A stretch of DNA of 9,949 bases from Solirubrobacterales bacterium (GCA_013694825.1 JACDBR010000249.1:1-9949); one strand, 5' to 3'; positions 1-6,312 are shown, counted from the stretch's first letter. Translations and numbers: made by a program. Notes: a model not told the origin generated them from the letters alone.

Positions 1-13
1 GGGGCCGCGGCGC

Positions 14-29
14 CAGAGAGCTAGCTCTG
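14..29. repeat. Palindrome upstream of the element operon
   Basis: A perfect 12-bp palindrome (AGAGCTAGCTCT, 17-28) lies within a CAGAG/CTCTG inverted repeat (14-18 and 25-29). Partial outer pairing GCG (10-12)/CGC (31-33) extends it. It sits about 75 bp before the first gene, so it could be an operator or a small hairpin in the leader of the integrase operon. Short palindromes are common in GC-rich DNA, so the role is only a guess. No clear promoter hexamers are visible in 1-103. Confidence 0.3.
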
Positions 30-103
30 ACGCGGGGCGCAGGCTACAGCCCGCCCCCCTCGCCATTTCTGGCCCTCAGCGCCTCTACGAAGGGAGGCCC
101 TGG

Positions 104-682
104 ATGGGCGAAGTACGAGTGACCATCCCAGCCGAGCGCCTGGAGGCGTTCCGCATGGCGGCGATCTCCGAGGTGAAGTTCTCGGCCGGCTGGGTGGCCG
201 ATATGCAGCGGGCGTTGGCGGAGCGCTACGTGAAGGAGGGCGGCAAGCTCGAGCCCAACGACCTCGGCGACCTGCGCAGCAGCAGCTGTGGGCTCATGCA
301 AGACGTCAACTTGCTCGAGCAGCTCGCGGCGGCTCCCAACGAGGGACCGGTCGAGGTGCGGGGTGAGGATCAGGCACTAGCCCACGTCGCCGAAGCCATG
401 GCCGACAAGGTCTGCGCGCCGGTAGTCGCCCAGGAGGTCAACTGCAGCCCGATCGAGCGACAGCACGTCGGCAAGATCCACGAGGCTCTCGACGGCGTGC
501 GGTGGGCCGCTGACTTGGCCGCTCGGATGCACGCAGAGCTCGAGGGGCAGCACGATGACGCTCGAGGTCGTACGCGAAGGCTCGGTACGCGAGTCCGCAG
601 ATGTTGCCAGCGTTGCGAGGGAAGCGCTAGTCGCGACTCGGAAGCTAGAGCGAGCCATGCTGCTCGAGCGGCTCGAGGGTGA
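104..682 (+). CDS. Hypothetical protein of the integrative element
   Basis: I do not recognise this protein. The start is well supported: AGGGAGG at 91-97 lies 6 nt before the ATG. The first 150 or so residues are acidic and look alpha-helical, with no membrane segment or signal peptide and with strong G/C third positions, as expected for a real gene. From about residue 150 (near 550) the third-position bias collapses and the predicted tail turns rich in Arg, Ala, Ser and Cys. At that point the next gene starts in another frame and shows the better bias. The annotated stop at 682 therefore gives a suspicious 128-nt overlap. The true gene may end near 556, with a frameshift in the sequence, or the tail may be a real but unconstrained overlap. 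It is the first gene of a run leading into the integrase, so it is probably carried by the element. Confidence 0.6.
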   Translation: MGEVRVTIPAERLEAFRMAAISEVKFSAGWVADMQRALAERYVKEGGKLEPNDLGDLRSSSCGLMQDVNLLEQLAAAPNEGPVEVRGEDQALAHVAEAMADKVCAPVVAQEVNCSPIERQHVGKIHEALDGVRWAADLAARMHAELEGQHDDARGRTRRLGTRVRRCCQRCEGSASRDSEARASHAARAARG

Positions 683-767
683 CGAAAGCCCGTTGACGCG
701 ATTCAGCTATGGCGCGATTTCCTCGATCGTCCGTCTGCTCACCATGTATCTGGAGGAGGCGGACTGA
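555..767 (+). CDS. Small hypothetical protein, element operon
   Basis: A 70-residue protein that I do not recognise. GAGGGG at 542-547 lies 7 nt before the ATG, and codon use is typical of this DNA, so I regard it as real. The composition suggests a mostly helical, charged protein with many Glu, Arg and Leu. A more hydrophobic C-terminal helix (about residues 48-66, SYGAISSIVRLLTMYLEE) could mediate dimerisation. It overlaps the tail of the upstream reading frame, and its TGA is followed immediately by the GTG of the next small gene. Position and size fit an accessory gene of an integrative element, such as a directionality factor or small regulator, but no DNA-binding motif is clear. Confidence 0.6.
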   Translation: MTLEVVREGSVRESADVASVAREALVATRKLERAMLLERLEGDESPLTRFSYGAISSIVRLLTMYLEEAD

Positions 768-878
768 GTGGCCGAGGGGATTCGCGAGTGGCAGATGGAG
801 CTGATCGACCAGGATCGTCGTTCCGCTCGGCTCATGCAGCGTCTGCAAGAGCGGCTCACGGAGGCGGTTCCAGCCTGA
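768..878 (+). CDS. 36-residue ORF coupled to the integrase
   Basis: A short GTG-initiated frame encoding 36 residues, charged and probably a single amphipathic helix (starting MAEGIREWQMELIDQD). GGAGGAGG at 752-759, 8 nt before the GTG, is a strong ribosome binding site. The GTG directly follows the TGA of the preceding gene. Its own TGA shares one base with the integrase ATG (TGATG at 876-880), the usual signature of translational coupling. This gene may exist mainly to feed ribosomes into the integrase, or may encode a small partner protein. I do not recognise a family. Its reality is inferred from the start signal and tight packing. Confidence 0.5.
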   Translation: MAEGIREWQMELIDQDRRSARLMQRLQERLTEAVPA

Positions 879-2149
879 TGGCAACCGTCAGCGGGCATGT
901 CCGCGTGCTGGCGCGGACCGGGGGGCCGGTGTTCTACGCCGCCCTCCGGCTCGCTGATGGGCGCCGCGCTCAGCGCCGCTTGGGCAAGGTCTGGGCTAAG
1001 CGAAGCCGGCCGCCGAAGGGCTACCTGACGCGCTCTCAGGCCGAGGCCCGGCTGCGAACGATGCTTGAGGGCGGCGACCCGACTCTCGACGTCACGGGGC
1101 CGCGCGTCACCTTCGGCACGGCCGCGGAGGACTGGATCGCCTACATCGAGCACGACCGGAAGCGCCGGCCTTCGACGGTCCGCGGCTACCGCCGTGAGCT
1201 GGACAAGAACCTGCTGCCGGAGTTCGGCGCCGACACGCCTCTCGATCAGATCACCACGCGCCAGATCGACGCCTACCGGGAGCGCCTGGTTGCCGAGGGC
1301 CAGCTCGCCGCTCGGTCGGTCAACAAGCGCCTCGCCCAGCTTCACGCGATCTTCAAGCGAGCCCAGAGGGTCCACGGCCTCGCCTCGAACCCCGTAGCGG
1401 CCGCTGAGCGCCAGCCCTACCGGCCCTCGGGCGAGATTGGAGTCCTGAGCCCCGATGAGGTTGAGCGCTTGGCCTCGAAGGCCGCGGACGACCAGGACGC
1501 TGCGCTCTACCGCTTCGCCGCCTACACCGGGCTACGGCTCGGCGAGCTTCGCGCCTTGCGATGGGGGGACATCGACTGGATGCTCCGACTCGTCCACGTC
1601 CGTCGCTCCTACACCTGGGGCTCCGCCGGCCCGCCGAAGTCGGGCAAGGTCCGATCGGTTCCGCTGGTCGATCAGGCGGCGCGAGCCGTAGAGGGGCTGA
1701 GCCGGCGCGAGCACTTCACGGGCGAAGGCGATCTCGTCTTTCCCGGCCCGACCGGCGGACACCTCGAGGAGAGCGCGCTACGGCGCCGCTACTACGCCGC
1801 GCTCGAAGGCGCCGGCCTCGAGCACATGCGCTTCCACGATCTGCGCCACACCTTCGGCAAGCTGGCGGTCCAGGCGTTCCCGCTGGTCGATGTCAAGGCG
1901 TTCATGGGTCACGCGGACATCCAGACGACGATGATCTACGCGCACCACGTTCCGCGGCACGATGCCGCCGACAAGCTCAGCGCCCTGCTCGAACGACGCA
2001 CGGGGGAGACGGTTCGACGCACGTTCGACGCACGGGGCGGGCGAGAGGGCAAGGCGGAGGAGCGCGATTGCGCTCTAGAAAGCGAAGAATCGGATGCCGG
2101 AGGCAGGACTCGAACCTGCGACACGCGGATTATGATTCCGCTGCTCTAA
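878..2149 (+). CDS. Tyrosine recombinase / phage-type integrase
   Basis: Site-specific recombinase that would integrate and excise the element to the left. The chosen ATG (878) overlaps the upstream stop as TGATG and gives 423 residues; a GGAGG lies 13 nt upstream, so coupling probably drives initiation. A reading frame starting further left (788) is only the extension of this frame through the small upstream gene. Domains are a basic N-terminal arm-binding region (about 1-65), a SAM-like core-binding domain (about 75-175) and a catalytic domain (about 195-370). All catalytic positions are visible: R220 (TGLRLGELR), K254 (PKSGKVRSVPL), H320 and R323 (HDLRH), H345 (MGHADIQTT) and nucleophile Y354 (MIYAH). 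The tail beyond about 370 is poorly conserved in kind, and its last residues are translated from the antisense of the tRNA gene. It should be an active enzyme. Confidence 0.93.
   Translation: MATVSGHVRVLARTGGPVFYAALRLADGRRAQRRLGKVWAKRSRPPKGYLTRSQAEARLRTMLEGGDPTLDVTGPRVTFGTAAEDWIAYIEHDRKRRPSTVRGYRRELDKNLLPEFGADTPLDQITTRQIDAYRERLVAEGQLAARSVNKRLAQLHAIFKRAQRVHGLASNPVAAAERQPYRPSGEIGVLSPDEVERLASKAADDQDAALYRFAAYTGLRLGELRALRWGDIDWMLRLVHVRRSYTWGSAGPPKSGKVRSVPLVDQAARAVEGLSRREHFTGEGDLVFPGPTGGHLEESALRRRYYAALEGAGLEHMRFHDLRHTFGKLAVQAFPLVDVKAFMGHADIQTTMIYAHHVPRHDAADKLSALLERRTGETVRRTFDARGGREGKAEERDCALESEESDAGGRTRTCDTRIMIPLL
2060..2075. repeat. Perfect hairpin near the int/tRNA junction
   Basis: GAGCGC-GATT-GCGCTC forms a 6-bp perfect stem with a 4-nt loop inside the integrase 3' coding region, about 20 bp beyond the tRNA 3' end. 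No T run follows on either strand, so it does not qualify as an intrinsic terminator. It could be an integrase arm site or a chance structure. Confidence 0.25.
2095..2149. other. Putative attachment site (att) in tRNA-Met
   Basis: The integrase gene points at the tRNA 3' end and terminates within the tRNA gene on the other strand. Elements with tyrosine integrases commonly recombine in the 3' half of a tRNA gene (T arm or anticodon arm) and restore it with an identical copy. The core should therefore lie in about 2095-2149. The matching copy is expected at the other end of the element, left of this window; I find no second copy inside the window. The exact core boundaries cannot be set from one end. 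Confidence 0.45.
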
Positions 2150-2168
2150 CCAGCTGAGCTACTCCGGC
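2095..2168 (-). tRNA. tRNA-Met (CAU), elongator type
   Basis: The minus strand folds as a full cloverleaf. The acceptor is GCCGGAG paired with CTCCGGC, with discriminator A (complement of 2095). The D arm is GCTC/GAGC, the anticodon stem GCGGA/TCCGC with loop ATCATAA, the variable loop is 5 nt, and the T arm is GCAGG-TTCGAGT-CCTGC. The anticodon is CAU. The G1-C72 pair and the absence of three G-C pairs in the anticodon stem exclude initiator tRNA. An Ile2 tRNA with lysidine-modified CAU cannot be fully excluded from sequence. CCA is not encoded. Position 32 is A rather than the usual pyrimidine. The gene lies 67 bp downstream of the ASCH gene on the same strand, and its 3' 55 bases overlap the integrase on the other strand. 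Confidence 0.93.
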
Positions 2169-2180
2169 GGGAGGAGGCGG

Positions 2181-2186
2181 ATCGTA
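2181..2186 (-). promoter_or_regulatory. Possible -10 element for the tRNA
   Basis: On the minus strand TACGAT (4 of 6 matches to TATAAT, with the key first, second and last bases) lies 12 nt before the tRNA 5' end. No convincing -35 hexamer is found at 16-18 nt spacing. The tRNA may alternatively be read through from the ASCH gene. Confidence 0.25.
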
Positions 2187-2235
2187 GCGAGGGATCCTGG
2201 GCTCGCGAGGGTCTGCTGGGGCCGCGGTTGGCTCG

Positions 2236-2811
2236 TCAATTCGGCTCCAGAAAAGCCCGCCCTCGTGGCGAGAGCCGGTAGCCGGGCTTGAGCGACTCGG
2301 TCAGCCCGAGCTCCTTCAGCTTGCGGACGTCGCGCTTAAACGAGAAGCGCTCGCGGCCGAGCTCGGCGGAGAGCTCCATCGATGATGTCTCGGGGCGCTG
2401 CGAGATCAGCTCCAGCGTCTTGCGGGTCCACGGCCCGTGAGGTGATAAGCGGTCGAACTGTGCGAGCCGCTTCTCGAGCTCGGTTCGCTCGGAGGCTGAG
2501 AGCGTCGCGCGCTCGCGCAGGGCGACTCGCGGATCGGGGCCTGCGAAGCGGAGCTCGATCCGGTGGAGCGGTTGATCGCGACGCCGCGGCTGGCGGCCGA
2601 CCACCGCCTGCGCGGAGCGGATCCCGGCGCGGGCGGCGTCCGCGTCCGATACGTCCGCCTCGGAGATCTGCTCCACCGACAGGACCTCGACGAGCCCGAG
2701 GGCCGTCCGCATCTTCGTCCCAGCCCTGAGCCTCGGTCGATCCCAGCGCCGGAAGACCAGGTCGATCCGGCCTTCCTTGATCGCTTCGAGGTCCGGTCGG
2801 CTGATGATCAT
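2236..2811 (-). CDS. ASCH-domain / winged-helix protein
   Basis: A 191-residue protein with an N-terminal ASCH (PUA-like) fold and a C-terminal winged helix. The N-terminus (MIISRPDLEAIKEGRID, then FRRWDRPRLRAGT at about 20-32) is typical of ASCH proteins. Their fold is predicted to bind RNA or modified nucleotides; one relative, YqfB, is an amidohydrolase acting on N4-acetylcytidine. The C-terminal third (LELISQRPETSS, ELGRERFSFKRDVRKLKEL, then GYRLSPRG) reads as a winged helix. I chose the ATG at 2811 because the ASCH domain begins exactly there. A TTG at 2847 in the same frame would add 12 residues, and neither start has a good ribosome binding site. It is divergent from the DUF4345-like gene and precedes the tRNA on the same strand. 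The specific substrate is unknown. Confidence 0.8.
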   Translation of the reverse strand: MIISRPDLEAIKEGRIDLVFRRWDRPRLRAGTKMRTALGLVEVLSVEQISEADVSDADAARAGIRSAQAVVGRQPRRRDQPLHRIELRFAGPDPRVALRERATLSASERTELEKRLAQFDRLSPHGPWTRKTLELISQRPETSSMELSAELGRERFSFKRDVRKLKELGLTESLKPGYRLSPRGRAFLEPN

Positions 2812-2917
2812 GGCTGGCAAGATCGCGGCTGCGATCGGCGAACTCAAGCTGGCGGACCATGATTCGAGCGCCTCGATCCAGCCCCGGTGGGGGCTCGGCT
2901 TCCGACAGGATGGGCCC

Positions 2918-3370
2918 GTGGCATCGCTTCGACCGACTCCCCGCTCTATATCGCCCCACCCGCGAGCGAGGCGGGGACTTCAGGCGCTCCTGGCCGCGGT
3001 TGGAGTTGTCGCCGTGGTCGCCGGCGCATATGCGGCGCTGACCGGCGTCGCGGGGATGCCCGGCGCGACACCGGTCGACGCCTCCGTGGACTCGGAGCTG
3101 AGGTACTTCGCGACCTTCTACATCGCGTACGGCTTGGTCGCCCTCTGGATCGTGCCGCGGGTCGAGGTCGCCGCCTGGCCGCTGCGCGCCTAGGCCCTGA
3201 CCCTGTTCGTCGCTGGCCTCGCCCGGGCGCTCGGCTGGCTCGACGCAGGCCGCCCTGACGACATTTTCATCGCCCTGCTGATCCTCGAGCTCAGCATCCC
3301 GCCGCTCGTCGTCGCCTGGCAGGCCTTGATCAGGGCCCGACCACCCGCAGCCGGGGCTTCAGAGCTATGA
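2918..3370 (+). pseudogene. DUF4345-like membrane protein with in-frame amber stop
   Basis: Reading from GTG at 2918 (AGGA 7 nt upstream) gives a hydrophobic segment (LQALLAAVGVVAVVAGAYAAL, about residues 23-43). Then come a motif typical of DUF4345 proteins (ELRYFATFYIAYGLVALWIV, about 64-83) and a TAG at 3191-3193. The same frame continues after the TAG with just the expected end of the family: LTLFVAGLARALGWL, a short polar turn, then a last membrane helix (IFIALLILELSIPPLVVAW). It reaches TGA at 3368-3370. A single TTG-to-TAG change would explain the break. As written it makes a 91-residue protein lacking the later membrane segments. The last about 40 bases overlap the convergent AlkZ-like gene. 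It is either a recent pseudogene or a base-calling error. DUF4345 function is unknown. Confidence 0.75.
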
Positions 3371-4394
3371 AGTGCCCGAAGCGATCGACCTCCCTCCTCA
3401 GCCCCGCCTCCTCATCGTTATTCAGCGCGCGGATCAACGTCACCTCGACCTCGACCGCCTCACGCTCGAGCGTCCGCTTCCAGCTTCCGACGCAGACGCC
3501 GTCGATCTGAACCTGGCGCTGCAGCGTGAAGCCCTCGGGACGCTCGGCCGCGTAGACGATCCGCGGGTCGCGGTAGCCGACTCCGACCTCGTCGTACATC
3601 CCGAGCATCAGTGTTCCCCCGGGCGGGACGCCCCCGAAGTCGGCGGCGTACCAATCCTCGCCATCGCCGTCGCGGAAGCTCTCCAGCTCGTCGCGAATCG
3701 ACGCGAGCCCGGCTCGGCAGTCGCCGACCTTGAGGCCCGACCACCAGTTGAAGTCCTTGATCCGGGCTGGGCCGTGACTCGTGAAGAAGCGCCGAGCGAG
3801 TTCCGCGCGCGCCTCATCACCCTCCAGGTCGCGCCGCTTTGACGCGCGCGGGGAGAGCGTGAGGTAGGTGTGTTGCTTGCCGCGACGGGGGCCGTTGCAG
3901 ATCAAGGCCTCGAGCTCGGCGTACATGACTATGTGGGCGAGGCGTTCGCCGCGTGCCGTGATGCTGGAGCGCTCTAGCGCGTCGCCGAGCTCGGTCCGGG
4001 TCAGCGGCTCGCCCGGCTCAAGTGCCTCCAGCATCACCTCGGCGCCACGTGCGCGCGTGGCCTCGTCGAGCTCGAGATCGCGATAGCGCGAGCGGTTACC
4101 GGCTTGTACCCGCGGCGCGGTCAGTCGCTGCATCCAGACTATGTCGGCGGGTAGGACGAAATGCCAGGTGGGGCGCATGATGTGTGTGCGCAGGATCTCG
4201 CCGCGCTCGATCGCCGCCTCGACCTCGGAATCCGGCGGATCGCCCGAGCGCTGCGAGAGCGACCACTTCGCCTCCGGGTACTCCTGAGCCTGGACGGCGC
4301 CGAGGAAGCCGACGACGTCGGCCGGCGAGGCGAGCGGGGGCGTGCTGAGGTGCTGGCGGGCGAGCCGCCGGCGGACGATCTCGAGCGTCTCCAA
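3330..4394 (-). CDS. AlkZ-like winged-helix DNA glycosylase family protein
   Basis: A 354-residue protein of the HTH_42/AlkZ-like family, whose studied members remove alkylated bases or unhook DNA cross-links. The key feature is the N-terminal Q-x-Q motif (AVQAQEYPEAKW, Q35 and Q37), which matches the paired catalytic glutamines described for AlkZ. The family block RTHIMRPTWHFVLPADI lies at about 69-85. Further winged-helix-like segments follow, and the C-terminal domain ends IALKPRLRVVG. Length fits the family. The TTG start at 4394 has GAGAGG 8 nt upstream, and no other good start exists. Upstream lie two kinds of tandem repeat. It is convergent with the DUF4345-like gene and follows the broken ltrA on the same strand. 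Activity and substrate are inferred from the motif; some relatives are annotated only as crosslink-repair-like proteins. Confidence 0.85.
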   Translation of the reverse strand: METLEIVRRRLARQHLSTPPLASPADVVGFLGAVQAQEYPEAKWSLSQRSGDPPDSEVEAAIERGEILRTHIMRPTWHFVLPADIVWMQRLTAPRVQAGNRSRYRDLELDEATRARGAEVMLEALEPGEPLTRTELGDALERSSITARGERLAHIVMYAELEALICNGPRRGKQHTYLTLSPRASKRRDLEGDEARAELARRFFTSHGPARIKDFNWWSGLKVGDCRAGLASIRDELESFRDGDGEDWYAADFGGVPPGGTLMLGMYDEVGVGYRDPRIVYAAERPEGFTLQRQVQIDGVCVGSWKRTLEREAVEVEVTLIRALNNDEEAGLRREVDRFGHFIALKPRLRVVGP

Positions 4395-4432
4395 GCGGTC
4401 AGCCTCTCATGCCGCTCGAGCGATGCGATCTG

Positions 4433-4539
4433 CCGACTTCGAGGTTGATGCCCCTATCGGGCAGGAACCCGACGGGTCGAGCCTCGTGGCGCCCGACTTC
4501 GAGGTTGATGCCGCTATTGGGGTTGAACCCGACAGGTCG
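4433..4539. repeat. Tandem 60-bp-period direct repeat
   Basis: Two copies of a 47-bp unit (4433-4479 and 4493-4539) sit exactly 60 bp apart and differ at 6 positions by my alignment. Both begin with CGACTTCGAGGTTGATGCC. The second copy contains the palindrome GGGTTGAACCC. They lie in the leader or promoter region of the AlkZ-like gene. No long gene is supported there, although minus-strand reading gives a repeated GINLEVGR peptide. They could be regulatory sites, copies of a dispersed genomic repeat, or remnants of a duplication. Confidence 0.7.
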
Positions 4540-4541
4540 CG

Positions 4542-4591
4542 CCCGGGAGGACCCGCGGCCGGATGCCCCGGGAGGACCCACGGCCGGATGC
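4542..4591. repeat. 25-bp perfect-period tandem duplication
   Basis: CCCGGGAGGACCC(G/A)CGGCCGGATGC occurs twice head to tail (4542-4566, 4567-4591) with a single mismatch. It lies between the end of ltrA and the 60-bp repeats. Together the two repeat pairs fill most of the 208-bp gap 4395-4602, in which I see no gene and no clear promoter hexamers. Confidence 0.7.
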
Positions 4592-4602
4592 GCAGCGACG
4601 CC

Positions 4603-5782
4603 TCAGCCGGTCTGCGCGGCCGTGCCGTGACGAAGCCGGTCACGAAGCTCGGCGAAGTGCTGGTTTTCGTAGACGATCAGCGCCGCGAGCAGCAGCGCGG
4701 CGATGGCGACGATCGCGAGCGCCGGCACGACCACGGCGAGCGGGATCAGCGCGAGGCAGGCGAGCGAGGCGATGGCCCGCTGGGTGCTGAAGCGGTGGAT
4801 GTTTCGCCATCGGAAAGCCACGTGGGCCAGCAGATAGAGCGCCGTTCCCCCGAGCAGCGCGACGGCGGGAACGAGCTCCAGCGGATCCTCGGTGTGGCCG
4901 AGCGCCTTCTTCATCCCCAGGGCGACGAGGATGATCCCGGCGACCATCGGCAGGTGGATGAACGAGAACGAGTCGCGGGCGATCGAGTTCTGCTCGCGAC
5001 CGGGGGTTGCGCGCGAGAGCCTGCGCTCGGCTACCTGCGCGACGAAGTCGAAGTACAGCCACCACTGGGCGCCGGCGATCGCGATCCCCAGGGCCGCCGC
5101 GGTCACGACCCCCGCGTCGATCCCGGCATCGGCGCCTGCCCCGATCGCGACGATCGACTCTCCGAGGGCGATGATGACGATGAGACCGTGTCGCTCGGCG
5201 AAATGGCGCGGCGCCAGCGTCCACCCCTCGACCCCGAAGATCGCCGGGCCGCCCATGTCGAGCAGCAGCGCCAGCGCCCAGAGAGCGCCCTGGAGCGCCC
5301 CGTCGGTGAACGACGCCGCGACGAGGACGGCGACTCCAATCGTCGTCGAGACGCCGAGCCCCACGGTCGAGCGCTGCAGCGCGGGGTTCTCGCGCCCACC
5401 GATATAGAGCAGTACGACCTGTCCCGCACGCACCACCCCGTAGGCGCCGGCGAAGAGCAGCCCGAGCTCGTCAAAAGCCTCGGGTATGCACAGCGAGACC
5501 ACCAGCAGGCCAGCCATCGCCGCGATCAGAGCGATCCTCACCTCGCCCTCCTCGGGGTTGACGACGCTGGTCAGCCACGAGTAGCCGACCCAGCGCCCAC
5601 CACATCACGCCCAGCACCAGCAGCCTCTGGGCCAGTCCGTGCCAGGTGGGGTCGTTGGCCATCAGCGCCGTGCACTGGGTCAGCGCGAGCACGAAGACGA
5701 GGTCGAAGAAGAGCTCGAGCGGCATCACCTGGTCGCCGTCGCGCAGGACCGGGTTGATGCGGTGGGTGCGGGTGCTGGTCAC
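4603..5782 (-). pseudogene. ltrA: LtrA-family membrane protein, frameshifted
   Basis: Low-temperature-requirement A family: polytopic inner-membrane proteins of unclear function. The N-terminal piece starts at GTG 5782 and contains the family motif MPLELFFDLVFVLALTQ. It reads to WWAL near 5593 and then enters a nonsense frame. The expected continuation WVGYSWLTSVVNPEEGEV lies in the neighbouring frame and runs on through MRIALIAAM to the stop at 4603. That piece includes HFAERHGLIVIIALGESIVA and a chain of hydrophobic helices. Removing one base in GCGCTGG (about 5593-5596) joins the two halves into a 392-residue protein, the usual size for the family. The GTG start overlaps the stop of a possible 27-residue ORF by GTGA. 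As given, neither half is complete, so it is a pseudogene or a 1-nt sequencing error. The frame 5541-4603 alone is not a real separate gene. Confidence 0.88.
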
Positions 5783-5862
5783 CCGGTCAGCTTCTCAAGC
5801 TCGTCCAGGCGAGGATTCTTCTCAGGCCTCCCGCGTCTGTGAGCCCGAGCCTGGGCACCCAT
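5779..5862 (-). CDS. Possible 27-residue ORF between doxX and ltrA
   Basis: An ATG at 5862 opens 27 residues, basic at first (MGAQARAHRRGRPEKNPR) and ending LDELEKLTG. It stops in a 4-nt GTGA overlap with the ltrA start, which suggests coupling. There is no good ribosome binding site and no recognised family. It might be a leader peptide or chance; the doxX-ltrA gap is otherwise empty. Confidence 0.25.
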   Translation of the reverse strand: MGAQARAHRRGRPEKNPRLDELEKLTG

Positions 5863-5912
5863 CGTCCGTTCGCGCCCCGGTCGGTCGACGGCGAGGTCCG
5901 CTCGCCCCGGCT

Positions 5913-6290
5913 CTACCCCGGGTAGGGCCCGAAGCGCAGGATCGCGATCGCCAGCGCGATCAGCCCGAGCACGAGGTTGACCGGCAGGGCCTGCTGCTCG
6001 CCTCGCCGCAGGTGGGTCCGGGCGGCCGCGGCCATCAGGATCACGAAGCCAACCGCCGCGATCGGCGTCAGCACCGGCACGACGTCGAGCGCGACGGGCA
6101 GGACCAGGCCGATCGCCCCGAGCACCTCGATCGCGCCGATCGCCTTGACCTGAGCCTCGCTGAAATCTTCTGTCCAAGCCATGTTCGGGTTCTCGAGCAG
6201 CTTCGCCTTAGGCGTGCTGAGCTTGAAGGCGCCGGCCACCAGGAAGGCGATGGCGAGGACTATCTGCAGGATCCAGGTGACGGTTTCCAT
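5913..6290 (-). CDS. DoxX-family membrane protein
   Basis: A 125-residue integral membrane protein with about four hydrophobic segments: about 5-22 (TWILQIVLAIAFLVAGAF), 50-68, 70-88 and 103-120. The DoxX family signature is visible as an N-terminal helix followed by AGAFKLSTPKAKL, a Trp-Thr-Glu-Asp-Phe (WTEDF) turn, then KAIGAIEVLGAIGLVLP. DoxX-like proteins are often tied to quinone or thiol redox balance, but many members, including this one, have no assigned substrate. The ATG start at 6290 has only a weak AGG upstream. It precedes ltrA on the same strand with a 130-nt gap. A 19-bp direct repeat pair lies just upstream and may be a regulatory site. Confidence 0.87.
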   Translation of the reverse strand: METVTWILQIVLAIAFLVAGAFKLSTPKAKLLENPNMAWTEDFSEAQVKAIGAIEVLGAIGLVLPVALDVVPVLTPIAAVGFVILMAAAARTHLRRGEQQALPVNLVLGLIALAIAILRFGPYPG

Positions 6291-6312
6291 GCGAGGAACC
6301 TGCAGGCCGCGG

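Noticed and set aside
707..1375. Minus-strand frame opposite the integrase start
   Set aside because: It is antisense to the integrase and the small coupled genes, with no motif and no start signal.
2060..2075. Intrinsic terminator for the tRNA or integrase
   Set aside because: The hairpin is perfect but has no T run after it on either strand and lies inside coding sequence.
2336..2959. Alternative minus-strand frame over the ASCH gene
   Set aside because: Another frame of the same strand encodes a clear ASCH and winged-helix protein. This one is Arg/Pro/Ala-rich noise.
4433..4539. CRISPR array
   Set aside because: Only two imperfect units with a short 13-bp interval, and no cas genes nearby.
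4342..5757. A 471-codon plus-strand frame opposite ltrA and the repeats
   Set aside because: Its product is low-complexity, rich in Arg, Asp and Glu, and runs opposite a clear LtrA protein. It is an antisense shadow of high-GC coding DNA.
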